Assembly: GCF_000473895.1 (NCBI RefSeq)
Contig: NZ_ASSJ01000030.1
Location: 1 to 64,000, forward strand
Source: Rubidibacter lacunae KORDI 51-2
Lineage (GTDB): Bacteria > Cyanobacteriota > Cyanobacteriia > Cyanobacteriales > Rubidibacteraceae
Length of the DNA: 64,000 nucleotides
Direction of reading: 5' to 3'
Of the stretch, positions 56,175 through 64,000 are shown in pieces. The notes under the pieces were generated by a model that worked only from the letters and a program-made list of their open reading frames with translations, searched no databases and had not been told where the DNA came from. Within the stretch, counting starts at the first letter, position 1. Each line of letters starts with the position of its first letter. The position numbers were made by a program, and so were the translations under genes.

Positions 56175-57599
56175 CTAACGGCACTGACGTCGGTACTGCG
56201 CGATCGCGAATTCTCGAACGCGCGCGCAGTCGGTCTTGCCGCGATCGTTGCGCGGAAATGAGTTACACGCAATCCAGACCTTCGGTTGCTTAAACGAGCT
56301 GAGGCGATCGCGCAGCTCGGCTTTTACCAGCGCGACCCAATCGGTCGGCAGTGTATCGGCTGCGGGCGCCGATAGCACCACCACTGCTGCAACGACCTCC
56401 CCCCACTCGCGATCGGGAATCCCAACCACGCAAACATCGCGAATCTGCGGCACCGAGCGAATAACGGCTTCGATTTCTTCGGGGGTAACGTTCTCGCCAC
56501 CCGTAACGATCTTGCGACTGCGGCGACCGACAATCACAAGTTGGCCATCATCGTCGACATACCCCACGTCGTCGGTCAAAAACTCGCGAGCAATCGCGTT
56601 GCCGGGCAGATATCCCCAACACAGCGACTCTGCCGCGATCGCGATCGTGCCTACTTGCAGAGGCGGCAGCAACTCCCCATCTGCTCCGCGAATCGTCACC
56701 CGCGCGTGGGGCAGCACGCATCCGCTGCTCGTACGACCGGCCAGGAAGTCCTCGGGTTTGAGCGTTGCAACTTGAGAAGCCGTTTCGGTCATTCCATAGG
56801 TTGGCGCGAGGCGAATTGATTCCGATCGCGCTGCTGCAAGTAACTCATTCCAGGCTGGAGCACCTCCGAGTAAGACCGTTCCGAACCCGGCCAACCACCG
56901 CGAGCCACCTGCCGCCATCAGCCGCTGTAGTTGCGTTGGCACCAGGGAGATGAAAAAGAGATCGCGCGCGATGTTGACTAGCTCCGGTTCGGCAATCAAT
57001 GCACCTGTGTGCATATCAAAATGCAGCGATTTGTAAGATGCGATCGCTAGTTGCCCGCCAGCGTTCAGCACGCGCACAAACTGCATCAAACCACTGACGT
57101 GATAGAGGGGTAGCGTACAGAATGCACGGACCGGCCCGCCACCGAAGTACGTTTGAAAACCCTGCGCCGCTGCTGTTAGGGTCTGCCAATCGTGCAGTGC
57201 AAACCGCAGTTGTCCCGAAGAACCGCCCGTAGGAATGCCGATTGCGGGGAACGTTGCCAAAGGCGTTGGGACATTTGTCGCCAAAGACGGGCTGGGGACG
57301 CGATCGCCCTTGCGATAAATCCAGTTGGGGACAACCAACGCGATCGCTTGTTGCCACTCGGACTCGCGCCACTGGGGCGACCCCAGAAACACATTGCACC
57401 CGCGCTCGACCGACGCGATAAAAATGGCCAGCAACTGTACCGGATCGCTCTCGACGAGCAAAATGCGCTCCGACGCTCGCAGGCGATCGCGTTCCCGCTG
57501 TGCCACATCTAGCAGCCGCTCGGCACTGCCGCCAATCAACCAAGCGCGATCGCCCGCGCGCCATCGCGCTTGCAAGCTCGCCAAAGGCAACACCGTCAC
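56175..57599 (-). CDS. menE: 2-succinylbenzoate--CoA ligase
   Basis: 474-residue ANL-superfamily enzyme activating o-succinylbenzoate for phylloquinone synthesis. AMP-binding motif IGIPTGGSSGQLRFALHDW (about 122-140), LYHVSGLMQFVRVLNAGGQL, APTYGMTETASQVATLKPED (A5) and VIVGRRSRKIVTGGENVTPE (A8). GTG start overlaps the menC stop by 4 bases (GTGA), so the two are translationally coupled. Confidence 0.92.
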   Translation of the reverse strand: MTVLPLASLQARWRAGDRAWLIGGSAERLLDVAQRERDRLRASERILLVESDPVQLLAIFIASVERGCNVFLGSPQWRESEWQQAIALVVPNWIYRKGDRVPSPSLATNVPTPLATFPAIGIPTGGSSGQLRFALHDWQTLTAAAQGFQTYFGGGPVRAFCTLPLYHVSGLMQFVRVLNAGGQLAIASYKSLHFDMHTGALIAEPELVNIARDLFFISLVPTQLQRLMAAGGSRWLAGFGTVLLGGAPAWNELLAAARSESIRLAPTYGMTETASQVATLKPEDFLAGRTSSGCVLPHARVTIRGADGELLPPLQVGTIAIAAESLCWGYLPGNAIAREFLTDDVGYVDDDGQLVIVGRRSRKIVTGGENVTPEEIEAVIRSVPQIRDVCVVGIPDREWGEVVAAVVVLSAPAADTLPTDWVALVKAELRDRLSSFKQPKVWIACNSFPRNDRGKTDCARVREFAIAQYRRQCR

Positions 57600-58576
57600 C
57601 TGCCGCTTCCCAACCCACTAGCCGCTCGATCGAACCACTCGGCAACCGGGGGATCGTCTGCGAACCAATGCCGCACTCCAAACCCGACTGCTCTCTGCGT
57701 TCCGGACACCGCACTCGCCAACCGCAACGCTGCCCGTCGCCCGACCTCGGTTTCGAATACAGACGAAAACACGGGCGCGATCGCGTTCTCTTGACAGAAT
57801 CGCTCCACCTGAGTCGGCGACCCGGCGATCGCGGCCTTGACGACAAATTCCCCGCGCCACCCTGCATCCCAGCACGCTCGAAGCCGACCCAGCGTTGCAA
57901 CCGACTCGTCCAACGCGATTGCCGTTAAGAACTGCTCGTCTAGTTGTTGCATTTCCTCCAGGCAATTGGGCGGTAGTGGCTGCTCGAAAAACTCTACATT
58001 CCCAGCGCGATCCGCGGCCGCCAACCACGCTCGGGCTGCTGCCACATCTAACCCGCCGTTGGCATCGAGTCGCAGGCATACTCCAGCTGGCAGTTCTTTA
58101 CTGAGTTGCTCGAACAACACCAATTCATCTGAAATATCGCCTGCTCCCACCTTCCACTTAAACGTTCGCATGCCCATTCCCCAGCCGGTCTGCCAGGCTC
58201 TTAGAGCTGCTGCGCCCGCCGGCAGCAGGTAACTGTAGGTCGAGTTTGGCATGGCTACATCCAGAGTGCCCGACGCTGCTGTAAGTTCCGCGAGCGCAGA
58301 GTCGCATGCAAACTGACAGGACGGCAGCGCTGGGGGAATCAACGCGATTGCCGCCACATCCAACCTGTCGCCAACGCTGCGGCAAAACGCGATCGCCTCC
58401 GCCAGCGTTTCCGAACCGAACCGAGGCAGCGGTGCAATGTCGCCCCACCCGACGCGATCGCCATCGCTCAAGCGCACGATAATGCCCTCGCGGTGGAGCC
58501 AACGACCCTGGCTCGTCGCTAGCGGTTGTCGAAAGCGACGGCGGTACGGTCGGAATGCAAAGCGGAACATAGTCAT
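57596..58576 (-). CDS. menC: o-Succinylbenzoate synthase
   Basis: 326-residue enolase-superfamily dehydratase. Visible active-site elements: KWKVG (catalytic Lys, about 140), LRLDANGGLDVAAARAWL (metal Asp), NVEFFEQPLPPNC (metal Glu), TAIALDESVATLGRLRAC (metal Asp) and GEFVVKAAIAGSPTQVERF (second Lys). Upstream partner of menE in the vitamin K1 branch. Confidence 0.92.
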   Translation of the reverse strand: MTMFRFAFRPYRRRFRQPLATSQGRWLHREGIIVRLSDGDRVGWGDIAPLPRFGSETLAEAIAFCRSVGDRLDVAAIALIPPALPSCQFACDSALAELTAASGTLDVAMPNSTYSYLLPAGAAALRAWQTGWGMGMRTFKWKVGAGDISDELVLFEQLSKELPAGVCLRLDANGGLDVAAARAWLAAADRAGNVEFFEQPLPPNCLEEMQQLDEQFLTAIALDESVATLGRLRACWDAGWRGEFVVKAAIAGSPTQVERFCQENAIAPVFSSVFETEVGRRAALRLASAVSGTQRAVGFGVRHWFADDPPVAEWFDRAASGLGSGR

Positions 58577-58619
58577 CTAGTGCGGGCGACATTGGGCAAC
58601 GTCCGCTTTTAACCCAAGT

Positions 58620-59801
58620 CTACTTACCCATTCCGAGCTGCTGTGCCTTCTGATAAACCTTACCCTCTGTCAATAACGACGGCGCGATCGCCACGTCGAC
58701 TTGCTGCATATCCTTGAGGTTTTTAGCGCCCAGCGTACCCATGCTGGTTTTGAGCGAGCCGAGTAAATTGTGCGTGCCGTCGTCCAAACGCGCCGGACCT
58801 CGCAGAATCTCTTCCAGCGTGCCCGTGCTGCCTACCTGGATCCGCGTCCCGCGCGGCAAGATCGGGCTCGGCGTAGCCATACCCCAATGAAATCCGCGCC
58901 CCGGTGCTTCAGCCGCCCGTGCAAAGGGCGATCCGATCATCACCGCATCAGCACCGCAAGCAATGCATTTGCATATATCACCACCCGTTACCAAACCCCC
59001 ATCGGCAATGACGGGGATGTAAACGCCCGTTGTATGAAAATGGTCGTCCCGCGCAGCCGCGCAATCGGCCACTGCCGTCGCCTGCGGTACGCCAACGCCA
59101 AGTACGCCGCGGGACGTACAAGCTGCTCCCGGTCCAATGCCGACCATCACGGCAGCGGCCCCTGCCTTCATCAAATCCATCGTCACTTCATAGGTCACGC
59201 AGTTACCTAATGCCACGGGCATGGGCATCTCTTGGCAGAACTCCGCTAGATCGAGAGGTGTCAGGCTGTCCGGAGCCAAGTGTGCCGTCGAAACTACCGT
59301 TGCCTGCACGAAGACCAAATCTGCCCCTGCAGCGGCGATCGCCTCGCCAAACCGCAATGCACCAGCCGGCGTAACGCTCACTGCTGCAATCCCGCACCGT
59401 TCTTTAATCTGCACGATGCGCTGCCGGATCAGCTCCGGGCGGACGGGCGCGGCATACAGTTCCTGCATCAGCGCAACGAACTTGGTCTTGCCGACAGACG
59501 CTATGCGCTCCAACACCCCACTTGGGTCTTCGTAACGAGTTTGAATACCTTCAAGATTGAGTACGCCCAACGCGCCCAAATCAGTCAGCCGCGCTGCCAC
59601 GTCTGCATCAACAACGCTATCCATCGCGCTGGCAATAATCGGGATCTCGCGCTCGATCGCGCCAACCCGCCAGCGCGTATCGGCCAGACTCGGGTCGAGC
59701 GTCCGCCGTCCCGGAACGAGCGCGATCTCGTCAATTCCATAGGCCCGACGCGCTGCTTTTCCGCGCCCGATCTGAATGTTCGCTTGCTCGTTTGCGCTCA
59801 T
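58620..59801 (-). CDS. guaB3: GuaB3-type IMP dehydrogenase-related protein
   Basis: 393 residues from [23 protein letters not shown]-barrel purine oxidoreductase of the GuaB3 group, lacking CBS domains. [40 protein letters not shown] (catalytic Cys loop), [20 protein letters not shown] and [20 protein letters not shown] are conserved. A cyanobacterial GuaB3 has been reported to act as a GMP reductase rather than an IMP dehydrogenase; I rely on memory for that. The TTG at 59816 is a less likely start. Confidence 0.9.
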   Translation of the reverse strand: MSANEQANIQIGRGKAARRAYGIDEIALVPGRRTLDPSLADTRWRVGAIEREIPIIASAMDSVVDADVAARLTDLGALGVLNLEGIQTRYEDPSGVLERIASVGKTKFVALMQELYAAPVRPELIRQRIVQIKERCGIAAVSVTPAGALRFGEAIAAAGADLVFVQATVVSTAHLAPDSLTPLDLAEFCQEMPMPVALGNCVTYEVTMDLMKAGAAAVMVGIGPGAACTSRGVLGVGVPQATAVADCAAARDDHFHTTGVYIPVIADGGLVTGGDICKCIACGADAVMIGSPFARAAEAPGRGFHWGMATPSPILPRGTRIQVGSTGTLEEILRGPARLDDGTHNLLGSLKTSMGTLGAKNLKDMQQVDVAIAPSLLTEGKVYQKAQQLGMGK

Positions 59802-60035
59802 CCGTCCCGTCCCCAAAGCTATTTCTGCTAGACTATCAGATTATTCTAGTCGGCGGTCGGCGGCGACTGGCTAACGAGCGCGATCCTCGGAAACAACCCG
59901 CTCTCGTCGGGTCTAGGGCACCCAAATTGCCAGCCTGTTGAGTTGCAAACGCGCACTGACTTTAGCCGCAAGGGCAGGGAGCCACAGGGGGGCACAGTAA
60001 GAGAACCGGCCCCCGTATCTGCGGACCTAGCTGTT

Positions 60036-61868
60036 CTAGGCTGGATAAATTCGCAGGCGACGATTGGGTTCTTCGCCAAAGCTATCGGACTTCAGGCGAT
60101 AGTGTTCGGCAAGTTCGTGCTGAAGCTTGCGTACCTTCGGCGATCGCGGCAGCAACTCCACCGGCTGTCCCTCGGGAATCACGATTTGCTCGACGGCCAG
60201 CCGTGCTTCCTCCAATGCTTCGAGCTCGTCATCGTCACCAGAGGATGCAAACAGCTGCATGTCCGGGACCACATCCACCGCATCATCGAGGTTCAACAAC
60301 CGCTGCAACGCCCGTGTAATCTGCGGAATCGTGTTGGACTTTACTACGTGAATTGGTAATTGATGCGTTTTTGCCACCTGGCGCAATTTGGAATGGTTCT
60401 TGACCTGCGAACGCAGTGCCAATACTGCGTCAGCACCTTCCAAATCTTTCGTTAAGGCGATCGGCAGCTTCATGACCTCAAGAACTTGTTCGAGCTGACT
60501 GCGACCGATGCCGTAGGGATAAACGTACACCGGCCAGTCCTCGCCATTTGGACCTGGCGTCCGCACCTTCTCGCCGCTGGTGTTTGGCTCAACCTGCTGC
60601 CAAGACTGGTCTAAGAGGCGGTCGAAGTCTCCGCGCTCGCCCCGTGTCGAGGACATCGGAATCGGGCTCATGCGTCCCGACGCCCGCCACCCTTTCTGAC
60701 GCGTTAATGACTCTACCTTGGTGCTCGCTCCTGCCGCTGCCATCATTGAAGGCTCTGGCTTTTCGTAAGTCACGCTGAAGCGCCCGTCAGCATCGGTCGA
60801 GCGAATCTGCTGTTCGGGGTTGGTGCCGCGTAACAGCCGGTCGATCGTATCGGCAACATCCTCGTGAACTACCCAGCGTTGGCGCTCGAACATCTCCACT
60901 GCGATCGCGAAGGTGGGTGGAGCCTTGCGCTCCAGCACGGTCTTTTGGGAGCCGCGCCGCCGCGCCTCGTCGTCTCCAAGCGTTACGGCTTGAATGCCGC
61001 CTACGAGATCCGACAGCGTCGGATTCTTGATCAGGTTTTCCAGGCGGTTGCCGTGCGCCGTGCCCACGAGTTGTACGCCGCGCTCCGCGATCGTACGGGC
61101 AGCAAGAGCCTCCAGCTCCGTGCCGATCTCGTCGATCACCACAACCTCTGGCATGTGGTTCTCCACGGCTTCGATCATGACTTTATGCTGCAGTTCCGGG
61201 CGCGCCACCTGCATTCGTCGCGCCCGACCGATCGCGGGGTGCGGAATGTCGCCGTCGCCGGCGATTTCATTGGACGTATCGACGACGACCACGCGCTTGC
61301 CACAATCGTCGGCCAACACGCGGGCAATTTCTCGCAGGGCTGTGGTCTTTCCCACGCCCGGACGGCCGAGGAGCAGAATCGACTGCCCGCGCTGCACGAG
61401 GTCGTCGATCATGTTAATCGTGCCAAAAACTGCCCGTCCGATACGACAGGTCAACCCAATCGCATCGCCGTCGCGGTTGCGAATGGCACTGATGCGGTGC
61501 AACGTCCGCTCGATGCCCGCGCGATTATCGCTACTAAACGTCCCGACGCGATCGCAGCAATATTGAAGCTCCTCACGCGTGACGCAGTCCTCGCTAATAT
61601 ATTCCGAGCGATCGCGATAGCGTGCCTCCGGTCGGCGGCCCAAGTCGAGTACTACCTCGACCAAATTGTCGCGCCGCTCGGGACAGTCGAGCGCTGCTCG
61701 CAGTGCTGGTGGAAAAACTGCGAGCAGGGTATCGAGATCGTCAGTCGTCTGTCGGCGCTGGGAGGCAGACGCCGTTGATGGGGGCACCGAACGCGCTGGA
61801 GCGAACTGAACGGGATCGGATGTGACCATTTGCTGAGTAAACCTAGCGGCAGATCGACGAAACAGCAT
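60036..61868 (-). CDS. Ycf45-like AAA ATPase with R3H domain
   Basis: 610 residues. The AAA/SpoIIIAA-like ATPase domain has Walker A SILLLGRPGVGKTTALREIA (about 163-182), VVVVDTSNEIAGDGDIPHPA and Walker B EVVVIDEIGTELEALAARTI. A long linker follows, then a C-terminal region VYVYPYGIGRSQLEQVLEVM and an R3H-type end LQHELAEHYRLKSDSFGEEP with NRRLRIYP, suited to single-stranded nucleic acid binding. Its 5' end overlaps ldpA by 26 bases. Plastid Ycf45 is the organelle relative. Confidence 0.9.
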   Translation of the reverse strand: MLFRRSAARFTQQMVTSDPVQFAPARSVPPSTASASQRRQTTDDLDTLLAVFPPALRAALDCPERRDNLVEVVLDLGRRPEARYRDRSEYISEDCVTREELQYCCDRVGTFSSDNRAGIERTLHRISAIRNRDGDAIGLTCRIGRAVFGTINMIDDLVQRGQSILLLGRPGVGKTTALREIARVLADDCGKRVVVVDTSNEIAGDGDIPHPAIGRARRMQVARPELQHKVMIEAVENHMPEVVVIDEIGTELEALAARTIAERGVQLVGTAHGNRLENLIKNPTLSDLVGGIQAVTLGDDEARRRGSQKTVLERKAPPTFAIAVEMFERQRWVVHEDVADTIDRLLRGTNPEQQIRSTDADGRFSVTYEKPEPSMMAAAGASTKVESLTRQKGWRASGRMSPIPMSSTRGERGDFDRLLDQSWQQVEPNTSGEKVRTPGPNGEDWPVYVYPYGIGRSQLEQVLEVMKLPIALTKDLEGADAVLALRSQVKNHSKLRQVAKTHQLPIHVVKSNTIPQITRALQRLLNLDDAVDVVPDMQLFASSGDDDELEALEEARLAVEQIVIPEGQPVELLPRSPKVRKLQHELAEHYRLKSDSFGEEPNRRLRIYPA

Positions 61869-63012
61869 CGGAACCTACTGTAATGGGAACAGCTACAGAC
61901 AGTTGTGCAGTAAGCGCGCGCGCGCGCGCGACTGCTTGCCACAACAGCAACGGCTTGTCTTCAAGCTGCGCTGGCGGCATCCCTGGGTATATTGCTAAAA
62001 GGCGGTGGTTGCTAGCTTCTAACGCGTCGAGTACCGGCACCATCACCGAGCGCGCGTAGCTTCCATACGCTACTCCTGCTATAAAATTCCCCGACTGCGT
62101 CGGGCCCAGCAACCCAGCTGCATCCAGTTTCGGTACCGTATGCTGATTAGTGCCGCCAGCTGGCTGGACATAACCTGGCAACTGTGCTGCCAACACCTCC
62201 TGAGCCAGCCGCACGGCTGCCCGCGTCGCACCCGCTCCCAAATCGCCACTCATCGGTCGCCCATCTGTCTGCCAAAGTAGCGGGCAGGGAAGTGGCTCGA
62301 TCGCCTCGGCAAGTCCCCGCAAGTAATCAGTCAAACTGGGTCCGTCCTGGCAGCTAATTGCCAGCAGCTTGAGGCGCGCCACCAGCGGTGCAAGTGAGTC
62401 CCACAACCTGAGGAACTCGAGTTTGCGACCAACCTGGGTATGAATTTCGATGGCGTCTATGTCAAGACGCTCGAGCTGTTGTGCGGCTTCAGCGGGAGAA
62501 AGTTGCTTTGACTGAGTTGCAATCGATTGCTGCGGGCATACCGGCAGACAGCGTCCGCAACCATAACAGCGATCGGCAATCACCCCCGCCATCTCATCCC
62601 AGCGTATGGCCCCTGCCGGACATACGGTTTCGCACGGACGCGAACAATCTTGCGGACATTGCGCCGAATCGAATTCAGCCTTACGAAAATGCGGATCGTC
62701 ACCGTCATTGATGCTCACCATCAACCAGGGCACCCCTGGATTGAAGCCGCGCTGCTCGGCTTGTCGCCTCAAACACCGTGCAGCCGACAAACCACCGCGG
62801 GCAGCTGCCACCACAGCTGGATCGGCAGCAACATCAATGCAGTCAGCCCCTGCTAGCGCGTAAGCCAAACTCATGCTGCGAACAGCAGGTAAATACTGAT
62901 AGCTTGCTCCGCAAATCAGTTTGAACCAGCGACCAGTCTGCAGTGACTGTAACGGATAGCGCAGATGACTCACTCCGGCATCTCGAAACATAGCAACGGA
63001 TGGTGGTGCCAT
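61843..63012 (-). CDS. ldpA: Light-dependent period protein LdpA (Fe-S)
   Basis: 389-residue iron-sulfur protein that, in Synechococcus, passes redox state to the circadian clock. Two ferredoxin-like clusters are evident: CPQDCSRPCETVCPAGAI (about 119-136) and DRCYGCGRCLPVCPQQSI (about 147-164). The N-terminus RYPLQSLQTGRWFKLICGAS then YQYLPAVRSMSLAYALAGAD and the C-terminal half match LdpA. A 17-base GC dinucleotide run (61914-61930) encodes ARARA near the end. It lies between ndhN and the Ycf45-like gene, a recurrent cyanobacterial neighbourhood. Confidence 0.92.
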   Translation of the reverse strand: MAPPSVAMFRDAGVSHLRYPLQSLQTGRWFKLICGASYQYLPAVRSMSLAYALAGADCIDVAADPAVVAAARGGLSAARCLRRQAEQRGFNPGVPWLMVSINDGDDPHFRKAEFDSAQCPQDCSRPCETVCPAGAIRWDEMAGVIADRCYGCGRCLPVCPQQSIATQSKQLSPAEAAQQLERLDIDAIEIHTQVGRKLEFLRLWDSLAPLVARLKLLAISCQDGPSLTDYLRGLAEAIEPLPCPLLWQTDGRPMSGDLGAGATRAAVRLAQEVLAAQLPGYVQPAGGTNQHTVPKLDAAGLLGPTQSGNFIAGVAYGSYARSVMVPVLDALEASNHRLLAIYPGMPPAQLEDKPLLLWQAVARARALTAQLSVAVPITVGSDAVSSICR

Positions 63013-63058
63013 TGCTCCAGATCGACCTGCTCAATTCTCGTGCGAGCAGATGCCGCGG

Positions 63059-63095
63059 AGCAAGCACTCATGAAACACTAAATATAGTGCTTGCT
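63059..63095. repeat. Perfect inverted repeat upstream of ldpA
   Basis: AGCAAGCACT (63059-63068) and AGTGCTTGCT (63086-63095) with a 17-base AT-rich loop, about 50-80 bases upstream of the ldpA start. Could be an operator or an mRNA hairpin. The rest of 63013-63357 shows no gene. Confidence 0.5.
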
Positions 63096-63357
63096 ATCCT
63101 GATAGTACCTAGATATGCACCGCCTGAGAGCTACGATCGTGAAACTTTACGCCTTAACAGGTTTCCTTTTGGAGAGTACTCCCTCTCATCTACCCTATCA
63201 GCTCGCACCGAGGCAAGCTGTGCCTGTTGTTTTTTCGCCATAGAGATCGAACTCTGCGGAATTGCTCGCTGCTTCGGTCTAGTCCTAGAGATTTATGCGG
63301 ATGACACTCTGCACAGCGGTAATTTCCGCAACTGCCCCTGCTAGTGTAAGAGGAATG

Positions 63358-63831
63358 TTATGAGGCGGCAGTATCTGCCAGCGGCTGCCAGCGAAAGTAG
63401 CGCGAACCGCCCATTTCCAAGACGACCTTGATAAGCGGCTCGGACTCAGTCAGTCTAACTATATATTCGCGCTCTTGCTGCGAGAGAACATAGCCTTCAA
63501 TTACCCACAAAACCAAACCCTTTGCCCAGGAAGGCAGCGCTTCAATCTGGTAGCCAGCAATCGGCGGGACGAAGTAAATATCGCCAACTGCTGCTTCCCG
63601 GGCAATGTTTTTCTTCCCCAAATGTGGCGGGCGAACTCCGTGAGTTCCGGTCAGGTACGAAGCGAGATCCCCCAACCCTCGAGCGCTCAGCGACAGGCTG
63701 ACATAACCCTGGGCGCGCAAACGACGTTGATAGCGTCCTTCGAACCCCCCTTCCAAGGGAGCATAAATCGCAAGAGCATTGGCGCGCTCCAAGTCGCGGA
63801 TGAAGCCTTTTCCACTTGTCAACAATGGCAT
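63358..63831 (-). CDS. ndhN: NAD(P)H-quinone oxidoreductase subunit N
   Basis: 157-residue hydrophilic oxygenic-photosynthesis-specific subunit of NDH-1. Highly conserved start MPLLTSGKGFIRDLERANAL, then YAPLEGGFEGRYQRRLRAQG (about 23-42), LSARGLGDLASYLTGTHGVR with PPHLGKKN, and LPSWAKGLVLWVIEGYVLSQ. Followed 345 bases later by ldpA on the same strand. Confidence 0.95.
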   Translation of the reverse strand: MPLLTSGKGFIRDLERANALAIYAPLEGGFEGRYQRRLRAQGYVSLSLSARGLGDLASYLTGTHGVRPPHLGKKNIAREAAVGDIYFVPPIAGYQIEALPSWAKGLVLWVIEGYVLSQQEREYIVRLTESEPLIKVVLEMGGSRYFRWQPLADTAAS

Positions 63832-63920
63832 GCTAATCCTCGACCACTAGGCTTTTTGAACGATTCGGTTATTATATGTTGGTCCTGAGCACACAAGCAA
63901 TGTGCCTGCAGTCGGTCGCA

Positions 63921-64000
63921 GGGCAAACGCATACTCAGAATTTCGGCTCAATATTTGCAATAAGCACGGTTAAAACTGGGTTTGTTGAGAAGGGGAGTGC
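63921..64000 (+). repeat. MITE-like element, copy 3 (cut by window end)
   Basis: Begins GGGCAAACGCATACTC, the same terminus as the other copies, and matches the first 80 bases of 42952-43101 at roughly 78 percent without gaps (CGGCTCAAT, TTTGTT, GGGGAG/GGAGAG). The rest lies beyond the window. Confidence 0.75.

Noticed and set aside
59945-60012. Possible third copy of repeat R2 (minus strand, CTGCCC...GCGCG...CTCAAC)
   Set aside because: Only scattered short matches; similarity by eye is near what chance and GC bias allow.

Overview
The window is chromosomal DNA of a cyanobacterium. The genes show this directly: PSII assembly factor Psb28, cytochrome b6f subunit PetM, NDH-1 subunits NdhN/NdhD/NdhF with a CO2-hydration protein, a CpcT/CpeT bilin lyase (so phycobilisomes), Ycf66- and Ycf45-type proteins, LdpA, and menC/menE for phylloquinone. 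The palindrome GCGATCGC (HIP1) recurs throughout, as in many cyanobacteria. Coding DNA is GC-rich. A Rubidibacter-like unicellular lineage is possible, but that is only a guess. I see no rRNA, tRNA, CRISPR array or prophage.

Layout. 1-7 kb: gnd, a Ycf66-like protein, gdhA translationally coupled to a DddL-like cupin, a decayed IS630-type transposase, and a glycogen debranching enzyme. 7-17.5 kb: a CNNM/CorC-type membrane protein, a phospholipase D-like lipoprotein carrying an EF-hand loop, a DevC/DevA-type ABC exporter without its DevB partner, gcvT, glutathione peroxidase, a glutathione transferase, a TPR protein and an SRPBCC protein. 17.5-27.6 kb: a multi-helix MscS-related protein, an acidic secreted protein inside a duplicated block, bacteriohemerythrin, a SulP transporter, a bilin lyase, pyrG, DUF3181, a 2TM protein and a fasciclin protein. 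27.9-31.7 kb: a four-gene membrane glycoconjugate cluster (GT39-type transferase, methyltransferase, DPPR-synthase-like UbiA prenyltransferase, SMR-type flippase). This is the best candidate for an undescribed pathway. 31.8-36.6 kb: ndhF-ndhD-cup, the CO2-uptake NDH-1 module. 37-46 kb: petM, psb28, an SDR-like protein, mltG-DUF3727, surE, pheS, rpsD, glk and a histidine phosphatase. 46-64 kb: PBP2, a CpdA-like phosphodiesterase, an Na+/H+ antiporter, a nucleoside hydrolase, msrA, a cupin, a broken VOC gene, an orphan ureD, comB, menC-menE, guaB3, a Ycf45/R3H ATPase, ldpA and ndhN.

Repeats. The intergenic DNA holds two repeat systems. One is a ~150-bp MITE-like element with terminal inverted repeats, present in three copies (17620-17767, 42952-43101, and 63921 to the window edge). 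The other is a duplicated block at 19651-20372 whose second copy (45764-46036, opposite strand) has lost about 450 bp of its middle, including most of a small gene.

How the genes work together. Central carbon (gnd, glk, debranching enzyme), nitrogen (gdhA, ureD, pyrG, guaB3), photosynthetic electron transport and inorganic carbon uptake (petM, psb28, ndhN/D/F, cup, menCE, SulP), peptidoglycan synthesis (mltG, PBP2) and oxidative-stress functions (gpx, gst, msrA) are mixed together in small operons, as is usual for cyanobacterial chromosomes.
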